Source: Asticcacaulis sp. AC460
GTDB taxonomy: Bacteria; Pseudomonadota; Alphaproteobacteria; Caulobacterales; Caulobacteraceae
Direction of reading: 5' to 3'
DNA: 64,000 nt
NCBI RefSeq assembly: GCF_000495795.1
Contig: NZ_AWGD01000015.1
Span: forward strand, 1-64,000
Shown here: positions 7,666 to 15,271 of the stretch, piece after piece
Layout: each line of letters starts with the position of its first letter
How positions within the stretch are numbered: the first letter of the stretch is position 1
Translations under genes and position numbers: made by a program
Notes under the pieces: generated by a model
Told to the model about the DNA's origin: nothing
The model's database searches: none
What the model saw: the letters and a program-made list of their open reading frames with translations, nothing else

Positions 7666-9177
7666 ATGAACAAGCATGTGAAAAACAAGGGTGCGACGTC
7701 GAATTCCGCATCCACCATCGTCGGGCAACTGAAAACCCTCTACATCCAGGCCGTCACCGCCCTGCAACAGGATTTGCAAGCCTATCTCGAACACCGCCAG
7801 ATCCCTTCGAAGGGCCTGCGAAAATCCGGGCGCTATTGCTATCCGAAGCTGACCGTGACCTGGAAGGGCACCCATCTCGACGAAGCCGACGAACTGGCCA
7901 TCCTGAACAATCGCCACCCCCAGGTGAACCGCGCCTTCGCCCGCTTCTCGCGGCCCGGCACCTATTCGTCCTCGATCACCCGGCCCGACCTGTTCGGCAG
8001 CCATATCGAAGAGCAACTCGACCTGCTGATCCGCGACTACGGCGCCGAATGTTCGGTCAGCCTGTCCGACCAGGAAATCCCTTATCCGTACGTGCTGGAC
8101 GGTGCCGGCCTGGACCTCAACAGCGTGTCCGCCCTGGATTTGATGCGGCATTTTCCGGCGACGGAACTAGCCCTGATCGGCAATGAAGTCGCCGACGGGC
8201 TGGAGCAGGTCGACGAAAACGGTCACCGTCCGCTGGCCCTGTTCGACGGGCTGCGCACCGACTTTTCGCTGGCCCGGCTGCGCCACTATACCGGCACCCA
8301 GGCCGAGCATACCCAGAGCTACATCCTGATGACGAACTACAATCGCTATGTCGATGTGTTCGTCGCCTGGGCGCTGGAACAGCTCAAGAAGCCCGACAGC
8401 CCGTATACGGCGTTGTCGTGCTGCGGTTACTTTACCGTGACCAAGGACACGCCCAATGCCGAGGAGCTGATCGCCAATTCAACGTGGCGCAAGCACCAGA
8501 TGCCGGCCTATCACCTGATGCGCGAAGGCCGCCAGGGCATCACCCTGGTCAATATCGGCGTCGGTCCGTCCAATGCCAAGAACATCACCGACCACCTGGC
8601 CGTCATGCGCCCGCATGTCTGGCTGATGATTGGCCACTGCGGGGGGTTACGGCCGTCGCAGAGTATCGGCGACTATGTTCTGGCGCACGCCTATCTGCGC
8701 GACGACCACATCATGGATGATGTGCTGCCGCGCGAAATTCCGATCCCGCCCATCGCCGAAGTGCAGCAGGCCCTGCATGAATCGGCGGTTCGGGTGACCG
8801 GCGAAGACGGCGATGCCTTGAAGCGACGCTTGCGTACCGGTACCGTGGTCACTACCGACGACCGGAACTGGGAACTGCGCTACACCTTAAGTGCCCGACG
8901 TTTCTCGCAGTCGCGCGCGGTGGCGATCGATATGGAGTCAGCGACCCTGGCCGCCCAGGGCTATCGTTTCCGGGTGCCGTACGGGACGCTGTTATGCGTG
9001 TCGGACAAGCCTTTGCATGGTGAACTGAAGCTACCGGGCCAGGCCAATCACTTCTATGAGCGCGCCATTCGCGAGCACATCGATATCGGTATCGAGGCGG
9101 CCAATATCCTGCGCGACTACGGCACCAAGCTGCATAGCCGCAAGCTGCGGGCGTTTGACGAACCCCCTTTCCGGTAA
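7666..9177 (+). CDS. amn: AMP nucleosidase
   Basis: 503-aa enzyme that hydrolyses AMP to adenine and ribose 5-phosphate, adjusting the adenylate pool and purine salvage. Recognised from overall similarity to bacterial Amn (about 480-500 aa): an N-terminal AMP nucleosidase domain and a C-terminal nucleoside-phosphorylase-like domain with GITLVNIGVGPSNAKNITDHL, MIGHCGGLRPSQSIGDYVLA and the nucleoside-binding AIDMESATLAAQGYRF. The ATG at 7666 opens a Lys/Ser-rich leader of about 15 residues. It is monocistronic; a long inverted repeat and a repetitive element follow it. Confidence 0.95.
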   Translation: MNKHVKNKGATSNSASTIVGQLKTLYIQAVTALQQDLQAYLEHRQIPSKGLRKSGRYCYPKLTVTWKGTHLDEADELAILNNRHPQVNRAFARFSRPGTYSSSITRPDLFGSHIEEQLDLLIRDYGAECSVSLSDQEIPYPYVLDGAGLDLNSVSALDLMRHFPATELALIGNEVADGLEQVDENGHRPLALFDGLRTDFSLARLRHYTGTQAEHTQSYILMTNYNRYVDVFVAWALEQLKKPDSPYTALSCCGYFTVTKDTPNAEELIANSTWRKHQMPAYHLMREGRQGITLVNIGVGPSNAKNITDHLAVMRPHVWLMIGHCGGLRPSQSIGDYVLAHAYLRDDHIMDDVLPREIPIPPIAEVQQALHESAVRVTGEDGDALKRRLRTGTVVTTDDRNWELRYTLSARRFSQSRAVAIDMESATLAAQGYRFRVPYGTLLCVSDKPLHGELKLPGQANHFYERAIREHIDIGIEAANILRDYGTKLHSRKLRAFDEPPFR

Positions 9178-9236
9178 GAAAGTCGCCCCCTCCGGCGCTT
9201 CGCGCCACCTCCCCCATTGTGAATGGGGGAGTATCA
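9178..9236. repeat. Family A palindromic intergenic repeat
   Basis: Starts at the amn stop: CT-rich tract, CGCTTCGCG core, CACCTCCCCC, then a short palindrome CCCCCATTGTGAATGGGGG. It shares its GAAAGTCGCCCC start with the copy at 39276 and resembles copies at 12066, 34905, 37287, 46795, 52587 and 63822. Confidence 0.7.
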
Positions 9237-9242
9237 AAAAAA

Positions 9243-9292
9243 TGGAGCGGAAGGCCGGCGGGGTCTGCTCGAACCCATGGCCTTCCGCTCCA
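9243..9292. repeat. 14-bp perfect inverted repeat in the amn-pabB gap
   Basis: Arms at 9243-9256 and 9279-9292 are perfect complements (TGGAGCGGAAGGCC) around 22 nt that contain a further GGGT/ACCC pairing. No T-tract follows, so it is not a standard terminator. The rest of the gap to pabB (9293-9426) shows nothing else I can name. Confidence 0.7.
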
Positions 9293-9426
9293 GTGCGATC
9301 AATGGACCTCCATCCATAGGGTTTAGGCCTAAGCTTCAATCGACCGTCGGCCGCCTTGAAACATCGGGTCAAATCCTGATATCAGCATACCCCCATAACC
9401 CCTGCAATCGAATCAAGTTGCTGTGA

Positions 9427-10809
9427 ATGTTGCGGTTTTCGCCTCGCCTTCAAGAGATCGTGACGGTTGCTCTCCCTTTCGAGAGCATCCGTGAACGGCT
9501 GGCCGGATGGATGGCGCAGCCCGCCGCGGCCGGATTTGTTTCCGATGGTGGACGATTGGGGCGATATTCCTATTTGATGACCGCCCCTGAAGCGGTCGCC
9601 GTCGTGAATTATGATGATACGCGCGACGTAGCGGCGTTTTTGGCCGACGCCACGGCGTTTGTGAACCCGGAGGATGCCCGTGAAGATTTGCCGCCATTTA
9701 CCGGCGGACTGGTCGGCATGGCGTCGTTCGAACTGGGGTTGAGGCTGGAGCGCATGAAGCGCCGGCCGTTCCGCATTGAAGGCCGCAGTACGTGGCCCGA
9801 GCTGGTGGTTATGCGGTTCCCGGCTGTATTGGCGTTCGATCATCATGCCGGGACCCTGACCGCGATCGGGCGGGGCGGAAATCGGGCGGAAGCGGAGGCG
9901 GCCGTTTCCGCCGTGGTGGCGGCGTGGCAGGCGACACCGGTATCCGATTACACTTCGCATTTACTGGATGTGTCGCTGCGGCTGGAGACGGCCGATGAGG
10001 TCCATGAGGACAAGGTCGCCGCCCTGGTCCGACAAATTCATGCCGGCGATCTGTTCCAGGCAAACCTGGCGAGAGGGTGGACGGGACGTTTGCGCGCCGG
10101 TGTCGAGCCCGGTGATGTCATGCAGGCTCTGCAGGCGGCAGGTCCGGCACCCTTCGGCGGATTTTTACGGATGGGCGACCGCGCGATCGTGTCGAACAGC
10201 CCGGAGCGATTTATCCGGCTTGGTCACGACGGCGTCCTGGAGACGCGGCCGATCAAGGGCACCCGGCCACGCGGGGCGACGGCTGAGAAAGACAAGGCCT
10301 TGGGACGGGAATTGCTGGCCAGCCCCAAGGACCGGGCCGAAAACCTGATGATCGTCGACCTGATGCGGCACGACCTGTCAAAGGTGGCCCAGGTCGGAAG
10401 TGTCCAGGTGACGGCTTTGCATGGGTTGGAGAGCTATCCCAATGTCCATCATCTGGTGTCGGCGGTGACGGCACAACTAGAGGCGGGCAAGACGGCAGCA
10501 GATGTATTGTGCGCAACCTTTCCGCCGGGCTCGATTTCCGGGGCGCCCAAGGTTCAGGCGATGAAGGTGATCAGCGAGATGGAGGCAGCGCGGGGGCCTT
10601 ACTGCGGGTCGCTGTTCTTTATCGACGCCGGCGGGGCGATGGATTCGAACGTTTTGATCCGGACCCTGGCCTGTGAGCACGATGATGCCGGCCAGTGGCA
10701 CATCCGGGCGGCAGCTGGCGGGGGGATCGTCGCCGACAGCGAACCCGTGGCCGAGCGGGTGGAGACGGAGACAAAAATGTCGTTGATAATGAAGGTCTTG
10801 ACGACCTAG
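9427..10809 (+). CDS. pabB: Aminodeoxychorismate synthase component I
   Basis: 460-aa chorismate-binding enzyme making 4-amino-4-deoxychorismate for folate (p-aminobenzoate branch). The motif PIKGTRPRG carries the lysine typical of PabB where anthranilate synthase has alanine (PIAGT), which decides PabB over TrpE. The catalytic core also shows LMIVDLMRHDLSKVAQ and FPPGSISGAPKVQAM. No amidotransferase or PabC domain is fused, so partners must be elsewhere. There is no good ribosome site before the ATG; a GTG at 9466 is an alternative start. It ends 4 bp into the 3' end of the convergent pilin gene. Confidence 0.93.
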   Translation: MLRFSPRLQEIVTVALPFESIRERLAGWMAQPAAAGFVSDGGRLGRYSYLMTAPEAVAVVNYDDTRDVAAFLADATAFVNPEDAREDLPPFTGGLVGMASFELGLRLERMKRRPFRIEGRSTWPELVVMRFPAVLAFDHHAGTLTAIGRGGNRAEAEAAVSAVVAAWQATPVSDYTSHLLDVSLRLETADEVHEDKVAALVRQIHAGDLFQANLARGWTGRLRAGVEPGDVMQALQAAGPAPFGGFLRMGDRAIVSNSPERFIRLGHDGVLETRPIKGTRPRGATAEKDKALGRELLASPKDRAENLMIVDLMRHDLSKVAQVGSVQVTALHGLESYPNVHHLVSAVTAQLEAGKTAADVLCATFPPGSISGAPKVQAMKVISEMEAARGPYCGSLFFIDAGGAMDSNVLIRTLACEHDDAGQWHIRAAAGGGIVADSEPVAERVETETKMSLIMKVLTT

Positions 10810-11366
10810 GTCGGGCCAGTCACCGCCGCACCGTTGCGGGGGTGATGGAAGAAGGTATCCTTGAACTTCGTCTCGCCCGGCAGGAAGTTTCCGATCGGCG
10901 AGTCATAGTCATACTCGACCTCGGTCACGATAAGGCTCTCATTGGCCGAGATCTGCGCCGTTGTCACTGCCGCCAGCGGATTGCCTTTGGTATAGGCCGC
11001 CATCCCCTTGCCGTTGTCCTTGCTCCACTGCACGATGGCCTGGTTCGAGGAATTCATCGTCACGCAGGTCAGCCGCATCTTCAGATTCGATCCCGTCGAG
11101 AACGGCTGCAGCATCGAGGTGCCGATCGTCCACAGGTCGGTGACATTGGCATTCGACAGGGTCTCCGATTGTGCCGCCAGGTCGCCAACCGTCGCCGCCA
11201 GGTGCGACGTCCTGCGCGAGGCCATCATGCCGAGGGTCAGCTCGGCCAGGCCCAGATAGGCCATGATAAGCAGCGGCGCCACCATGGCGAACTCGATAGC
11301 CGACACCCCCCGCTTGTCCTGCAGGAAGGCCTTTAACGAAAACAGACGGTTCAGACGGCTTAACAT
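10806..11366 (-). CDS. TadE/TadG-like minor pilin
   Basis: 186-aa pseudopilin-like protein. The N-terminus has a basic leader and the processing-type site RG/VSAIEFAMVAPLL, followed by one hydrophobic helix (about residues 24-46) and a polar exported domain. This is the TadE-like layout of Flp/Tad minor pilins. The start ATG at 11366 overlaps the upstream gene's stop in TGATG, so translation is coupled; an upstream in-frame extension into that gene is not credible. It acts in the envelope as an assembly or tip component of the pilus encoded on the other strand. Confidence 0.85.
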   Translation of the reverse strand: MLSRLNRLFSLKAFLQDKRGVSAIEFAMVAPLLIMAYLGLAELTLGMMASRRTSHLAATVGDLAAQSETLSNANVTDLWTIGTSMLQPFSTGSNLKMRLTCVTMNSSNQAIVQWSKDNGKGMAAYTKGNPLAAVTTAQISANESLIVTEVEYDYDSPIGNFLPGETKFKDTFFHHPRNGAAVTGPT

Positions 11367-11923
11367 CAAAAGGGCTCGTTGCGGAAGACGACCTTGGACG
11401 TAATCACGGCATCCTTGTTGCTTAAGGTCGTCAGACCGGCATTCAGGAACGGCGTAATCAACGGCCACTCATAATAGGCGCGCACCAACTGGATCTTGGA
11501 CGCGCCCCCGATATTGAACTTGAACTTGGTGTCATCGAATTCGCCGTTCTTGATGAGGTCGGCTGTCGGAATTTCCGAGAAATTGTTATAGGTGGTCACG
11601 TCGACCTTCAGACTGCTCATGCAGCTACCCGACAACCAGCCCATATTGTCGCAGACCTTCTGCTTGAACTGACCCAGGGACGTGTTGCCCGAAGTCGCAG
11701 CCCCCGTACGAATCTGACGCGACGCCACATCCGTGGCATTGTCCAGGCTGACCGATAACAGGATCACCAGGGCCAATTCGATACAGGCGCAGATCAGGAA
11801 AACCAGCGGCCCCGCGATCAGGGCGAATTCCACCGCGGCCGCACCTTCCTGGTTACGGCTAAGGCTTTGAAGACGCTTGCGAACAGTAAAAAAGGCCATA
11901 GACGAGGTCATTCGCTTTCTCAA
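11366..11923 (-). CDS. TadE/TadG-like minor pilin
   Basis: 185-aa protein with basic leader MRKRMTSSMAFFTVRKRLQ, processing-type motif EG/AAAVEFALIAGPL, one transmembrane helix and a polar C-terminal domain with two cysteines (KVCDN, GSCMS). It is a TadE-type pseudopilin of the Flp pilus. It is first of a two-gene unit coupled to the next pilin by a 1-nt overlap. A second possible start is the Met at residue 5 or 9. Confidence 0.85.
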   Translation of the reverse strand: MRKRMTSSMAFFTVRKRLQSLSRNQEGAAAVEFALIAGPLVFLICACIELALVILLSVSLDNATDVASRQIRTGAATSGNTSLGQFKQKVCDNMGWLSGSCMSSLKVDVTTYNNFSEIPTADLIKNGEFDDTKFKFNIGGASKIQLVRAYYEWPLITPFLNAGLTTLSNKDAVITSKVVFRNEPF

Positions 11924-11983
11924 TTCGAAGAGAACTCTTACACAGGCTGGGTCAACAGTCCGTTAAGCCACGCCCGAAAATGC

Positions 11984-12013
11984 AAAACCCGTGCCGTAAA
12001 GACACGGCACGGG
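11984..12013 (-). terminator. Rho-independent terminator after the CpaC-N domain gene
   Basis: Stem of 10 bp (11988-11997 with 12004-12013), 6-nt loop, followed on the minus strand by TTTTGCATTTT. It lies downstream of the minus-strand gene at 12181-12660 and insulates it from the two pilin genes. Confidence 0.75.
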
Positions 12014-12065
12014 CTGCAAAAGTTTCAAATTCGGACGATCTTGTACCAACAACATTGGGGTGGCC

Positions 12066-12160
12066 GCTAAGAGGACCCCTCCGCCTCGACGCGTTTCGGC
12101 CCATAGAGGGCCTCACTTGCTCGCCACCTCCCCATCAAGATGGGGAGGAGAAGAAAGTAA
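12066..12160. repeat. Family A palindromic intergenic repeat
   Basis: Contains CCCCTCCGCCTCGACGCG, TTGCTCGCCACC and a closing palindrome CTCCCCATCAAGATGGGGAG. The segments match those in the large 52587-52772 copy. Confidence 0.65.
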
Positions 12161-12180
12161 GATTCCAAACACACTCGGTC

Positions 12181-12660
12181 TTACTGGGCGACCATCGCCG
12201 TCGGGGCTGGCGCCGAAGCCACGGGCCCCGGCGACATCACCACCGGCGTCGAGCCCGAAGCCGCGGCCGTCGTCGGCGTCGCTTCCTCGGCAATACAGAC
12301 ATTGCTGCACACCATCAGGGACGGCTTCAGTCCCTTATAAACGGTGATCGCGCCACGCTGCGGCGCCGTCACCGTAACCTCACCGTCGAACAGGGAACGG
12401 CCGTCACGCCCGGTGACATTGACCGCGCTGCTGCCGAAACCCTTGCCCACTATATAGAGGGTGCGCGAATCCACCACCGTCACATCGGCGATATCCGGAT
12501 TGCCGACCACCACCGTACCCGCCGGCGCCACCAGGGTGACGCGCATCGTATGGTTCTTTTCCACCGTCACCGGTTGACCGGCGAAAGCCGGCGCGGCCAT
12601 CAGGCCGAAAGCCGCAAGGCCCATCACGGTCTGGATCGCGAATGTCGTCATCTTTGTCAT
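12181..12660 (-). CDS. Pilus assembly protein, orphan CpaC/RcpA N-terminal domain
   Basis: 159-aa exported protein: signal peptide (cleavage near AFA/GQPV), then a single T2SS-T3SS_pil_N-type domain (GNPDIADVTVVDSRTLYIVGKG, then INVTGRDG-like strand residues), and an Ala/Pro/Thr-rich tail. This is the domain that starts the CpaC secretin encoded at 15268, but no secretin domain follows. It probably acts in the periplasm as a pilotin- or gate-like accessory of the Tad secretin. It is divergent from the pilin gene pilA across a 380-bp AT-rich region. Confidence 0.85.
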   Translation of the reverse strand: MTKMTTFAIQTVMGLAAFGLMAAPAFAGQPVTVEKNHTMRVTLVAPAGTVVVGNPDIADVTVVDSRTLYIVGKGFGSSAVNVTGRDGRSLFDGEVTVTAPQRGAITVYKGLKPSLMVCSNVCIAEEATPTTAAASGSTPVVMSPGPVASAPAPTAMVAQ

Positions 12661-13040
12661 CGTGCAGGTCCACGCTCTATATATAGAAGGGCCTCAGGCG
12701 CCCGGTTCTTGCCTAATCTTACGACCCAGGCATGAGGGTCACGTTAGGAAGGAAGGTATAAAAGAAATGTTTAAATTTGCTAAACACAATACTAACAAAA
12801 AATATCCCCTTTTAATTCAATATCCATCAAGGTAAATATCAATTAAGGTTAATTCAAATTCATAGTAAAATAGAATTAACCATAGAAAATTCGCAACTTA
12901 ATTCGATTGTTTACTTCGTTTTAATCAAGGATCGCTAAATTGATCTCGTGTTCGGGAGCATTTGAGCCGTTCTAGCCGGTACCCCCCGATACAATGAATG
13001 TCTCAACTGCTTTTACTTTGATCTATCCAGGAGAAATACC
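12661..13040. promoter_or_regulatory. AT-rich divergent control region of the pilus genes
   Basis: A 380-bp gap without a gene; 12760-12950 is strikingly AT-rich for this genome. It contains five TTAA tetramers, one within TTAACCAT (12876-12883), which resembles a CtrA half-site, but no TTAA-N7-TTAA pair. TACAAT (12990-12995) could be a -10 for pilA with no good -35. The palindrome CTATATATAG (12677-12686) lies near the start of the minus-strand gene. I saw no convincing sigma-54 site. Confidence 0.45.
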
Positions 13041-13220
13041 ATGACCAAGTTCTTCAATCGCTTTGCCAAGGACGAATCGGGCGCGACTGCCATTGAATAT
13101 GGCCTGATCGCGGCTCTGATCGCCGTCGCTCTGATCTCGATCCTCGGCACCCTGTCCGGCTCGCTGACCGACACCTTCACGAAGGTTTCCGACGAACTGG
13201 ATACCGCCAACGCCGGCTAA
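13041..13220 (+). CDS. pilA: Flp family type IVb pilin (major)
   Basis: 59-aa prepilin: a short leader MTKFFNRFAKDESG, cut after Gly by the CpaA-type peptidase, then ATAIEYGLIAALIAVALIS, the hydrophobic Flp helix with the conserved Glu at mature position 5 and adjacent Tyr. A short polar tail follows. It is the likely shaft subunit of the Tad pilus. A strong AGGAGA ribosome site (13029-13034) precedes the ATG. It is followed by a strong terminator, so it is probably expressed well above the downstream machine genes. Confidence 0.95.
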   Translation: MTKFFNRFAKDESGATAIEYGLIAALIAVALISILGTLSGSLTDTFTKVSDELDTANAG

Positions 13221-13262
13221 TCGCCGAAACGTAAAGCGTACCGATCGAAAGACCGGAACCCG

Positions 13263-13296
13263 GGCCGCAGATAAGCAGTTATCTGCGGCCTTTTTA
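13263..13296 (+). terminator. Strong terminator between the two pilin genes
   Basis: Perfect 12-bp stem (13263-13274 with 13279-13290), 4-nt loop GCAG and a T5 tract. It separates abundant pilA message from the second pilin and the cpa operon. Confidence 0.9.
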
Positions 13297-13319
13297 CTTT
13301 CTGAAAGAAGTCGATAGCC

Positions 13320-13493
13320 ATGTTACGACGGTTTCTACTTGATGAACGGGGGGCCACAGCCATTGAATACGGGCTGGTGGCAAGCCTTCTGTTCCTCGGT
13401 GTCGTCGGGGCCATTACGGCCTATGGCGAATCCTTCACCGACATGTACGAGAAGATCCGCGACTCGACCGAAGCCGCGACAAATGGTGGCTAG
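13320..13493 (+). CDS. Second Flp family pilin
   Basis: 57-aa prepilin: leader MLRRFLLDERG, then ATAIEYGLVASLLFLGVVG with the conserved Glu-Tyr pair, and a polar tail ending ATNGG. It has the same processing site as the first pilin but diverges after the first dozen mature residues. It could be a minor or alternative shaft subunit. A modest AAAGAAG site lies before the ATG. It sits between the pilA terminator and cpaA. Confidence 0.9.
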   Translation: MLRRFLLDERGATAIEYGLVASLLFLGVVGAITAYGESFTDMYEKIRDSTEAATNGG

Positions 13494-13577
13494 TTCAGCA
13501 GCCTCGTAAGCAGATTTTAAGTCTGCCGGGTTATTCTGAGAACAATCTGTTCTTACAGCCATCGAGGGCCGCGCACC

Positions 13578-14111
13578 GTGACCATCCCGCTGATTTTCGC
13601 CCTGACCTATCCGGCCTACCTGTTATGGGCCGCCGTCAGCGACCTGGTCAGGATGACCATCTCCAACCGGCTGAACCTGATCCTGGCGGGCGCCTTCTTT
13701 CCCGCGGCCCTATTGCTGGGCCTGAGCCTTCCCGACATCGGCATCCATGCCGCTATCGGCGCCGGCGCCCTGGTCCTGGGTATGGTATTGTTTGCCCTGG
13801 GCTTCATGGGTGGCGGCGACGCCAAGCTGATCGCGGCAACCGGCCTGTGGCTTGGTCTGGACGGGTTTATCGCCCTGCTCATCTACACAGCGATCGCCGG
13901 CGGCGCACTGACCCTGTTCATTATCGTCACGCGCAAGTTCTTCTGGGCCCTGGCGCCCAAACTGCCAAAATGGCTGGGCCAACACCTCGAAGCCAGGACA
14001 GGAATACCGTACGGCATCGCCATCTGCGCCGGCGGCCTCCTGGCCATTCCGCACAGCGACCTGTGGGCCCGCCTCGCCCCCCACATAGTCGTGATGTTTC
14101 ACTTCGGCTGA
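13578..14111 (+). CDS. cpaA: Prepilin peptidase (A24 family)
   Basis: 177-aa inner-membrane aspartic protease with about five or six hydrophobic segments that cleaves Flp prepilin leaders. The two catalytic aspartates are visible in AVSDLVRM and in the GxGD-type motif MGGGDAKLIAA. The N-terminal methylase domain of PilD-type enzymes is absent, as expected for CpaA/TadV. The start is GTG at 13578. It lies between the pilins and cpaB, the Caulobacter order. Confidence 0.93.
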   Translation: MTIPLIFALTYPAYLLWAAVSDLVRMTISNRLNLILAGAFFPAALLLGLSLPDIGIHAAIGAGALVLGMVLFALGFMGGGDAKLIAATGLWLGLDGFIALLIYTAIAGGALTLFIIVTRKFFWALAPKLPKWLGQHLEARTGIPYGIAICAGGLLAIPHSDLWARLAPHIVVMFHFG

Positions 14112-14329
14112 AGCGACGTCCGGTCGTTTCATCCACGTTTCTGGCACAATTCGAGAAAAAACACCCCCGAACTGCCCGAAAACGACACACGCCCCGGTTT
14201 CTTAGGTGAACGTTAACTAACCTTAAGCCAAGAATTTCCGGAGTTATATCCACGCCGACCCGGCAGCAGCCGCACCAGACCCAGAAAAGTTTTTTGGCGC
14301 GCCGGTCACAACGAGGGAAGATTTCGGTC
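14112..14329 (+). promoter_or_regulatory. Intergenic control region before cpaB
   Basis: A 218-bp gap between cpaA and cpaB. It contains TTAACTAACCTTAA (14213-14226), two TTAA tetramers six bases apart, one short of the CtrA TTAA-N7-TTAA spacing. It may be a second, cell-cycle-linked promoter for the secretion genes; this is tentative. Confidence 0.3.
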
Positions 14330-15271
14330 ATGAAGGCGTCACGCTACGTCGTAATGGGAGTCGCGGCCATCGCCGCCATACTGCTGGCCTTTCTGGTCCG
14401 CGGCATGCTGGCCGGCAACGGCGCCCAGGAAGCCAAGGCCACCGTCGAGAAGGCGCCCGCCGTCCAGACCGCGCGTGTCCTGATTGCCGCCCGCGAGCTG
14501 AAGGCCGGCACCCGCATCAGCGAAGCCGATCTGACCTGGCAGGAATGGCCCGTCAACTCGCTCAACGCCGCCTATATCGTCGACGGCGGCATGCCGGCCG
14601 GCGCTCCGGGAACTGAAGCCGCCAAGCCTGCCGAAAAGGCCGAGGGCGGCGCAAAGGGTGAAGTCGAGGAAAAGGTCGCGGACGCCGCCCAGGCCGTCGC
14701 CGACAAGATCGCCCCCTCCCCCACCAAGGAAGCCTATGTCGGCGGCGTCGCCCGCGAAGACATCCTGGCCAACGAACCGATCATCGACGCCAAGATCGTC
14801 CGCGCCGACGAGGGCGGCTTCATGGCCGTCATGCTCCAGCCCGGCATGCGCGCCCTGGCCGTTCCGGTCAGCGTCGACAACACGGCCGGCGGCTTCATCC
14901 TGCCGGGCGACCGCGTTGACATCCTGGTTACCCACCAGTTGCCGTCGTCCACGGGACGCGGCACGATCGACAGCGTTCAGCCGGTCCTGCGCAATATCCG
15001 CGTCCTGGCCATCGACCAGGCGGTTTCTACCGACAAAGACAAGCAAAGCGTCATCGGCGCCACGGCCACGCTGGAAGTTTCCCCCGGCGACGGCCAGGTC
15101 GTGACGCTGGCCAAGGCATCCGGCACCCTGTCGCTGATGCTGCGGTCCTACGCCGACGCCCAGGGACCTTCCGGCGCGGTGACTGCGGCGCCGACCGGCG
15201 GCGCCGAAGAAGATCAGCCGGTGCGTGTCTATCGTAACGGCCAGGCCACTGAGGTGATGGTATCCCGATGA
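14330..15271 (+). CDS. cpaB: Flp pilus assembly protein CpaB/RcpC
   Basis: 313-aa periplasmic protein anchored by one N-terminal helix (residues about 7-25). An SAF domain follows (VLIAARELKAGTRISEADLTWQEWP), interrupted by an Ala/Lys/Glu-rich insertion (residues about 100-140), then the RcpC-like region with GMRALAVPVSVDNTAGGF and LPGDRVDILVTHQ. It supports the CpaC secretin. I chose the ATG at 14330 with GAGGGAAG before it, not an upstream in-frame TTG. Its stop overlaps the cpaC start in ATGA. Confidence 0.93.
   Translation: MKASRYVVMGVAAIAAILLAFLVRGMLAGNGAQEAKATVEKAPAVQTARVLIAARELKAGTRISEADLTWQEWPVNSLNAAYIVDGGMPAGAPGTEAAKPAEKAEGGAKGEVEEKVADAAQAVADKIAPSPTKEAYVGGVAREDILANEPIIDAKIVRADEGGFMAVMLQPGMRALAVPVSVDNTAGGFILPGDRVDILVTHQLPSSTGRGTIDSVQPVLRNIRVLAIDQAVSTDKDKQSVIGATATLEVSPGDGQVVTLAKASGTLSLMLRSYADAQGPSGAVTAAPTGGAEEDQPVRVYRNGQATEVMVSR

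Noticed and set aside
12760-12950. CtrA binding sites in the pilA upstream region
   Set aside because: Five TTAA tetramers are present, but none is paired at the N7 spacing; only a single TTAACCAT is left, too little to call.
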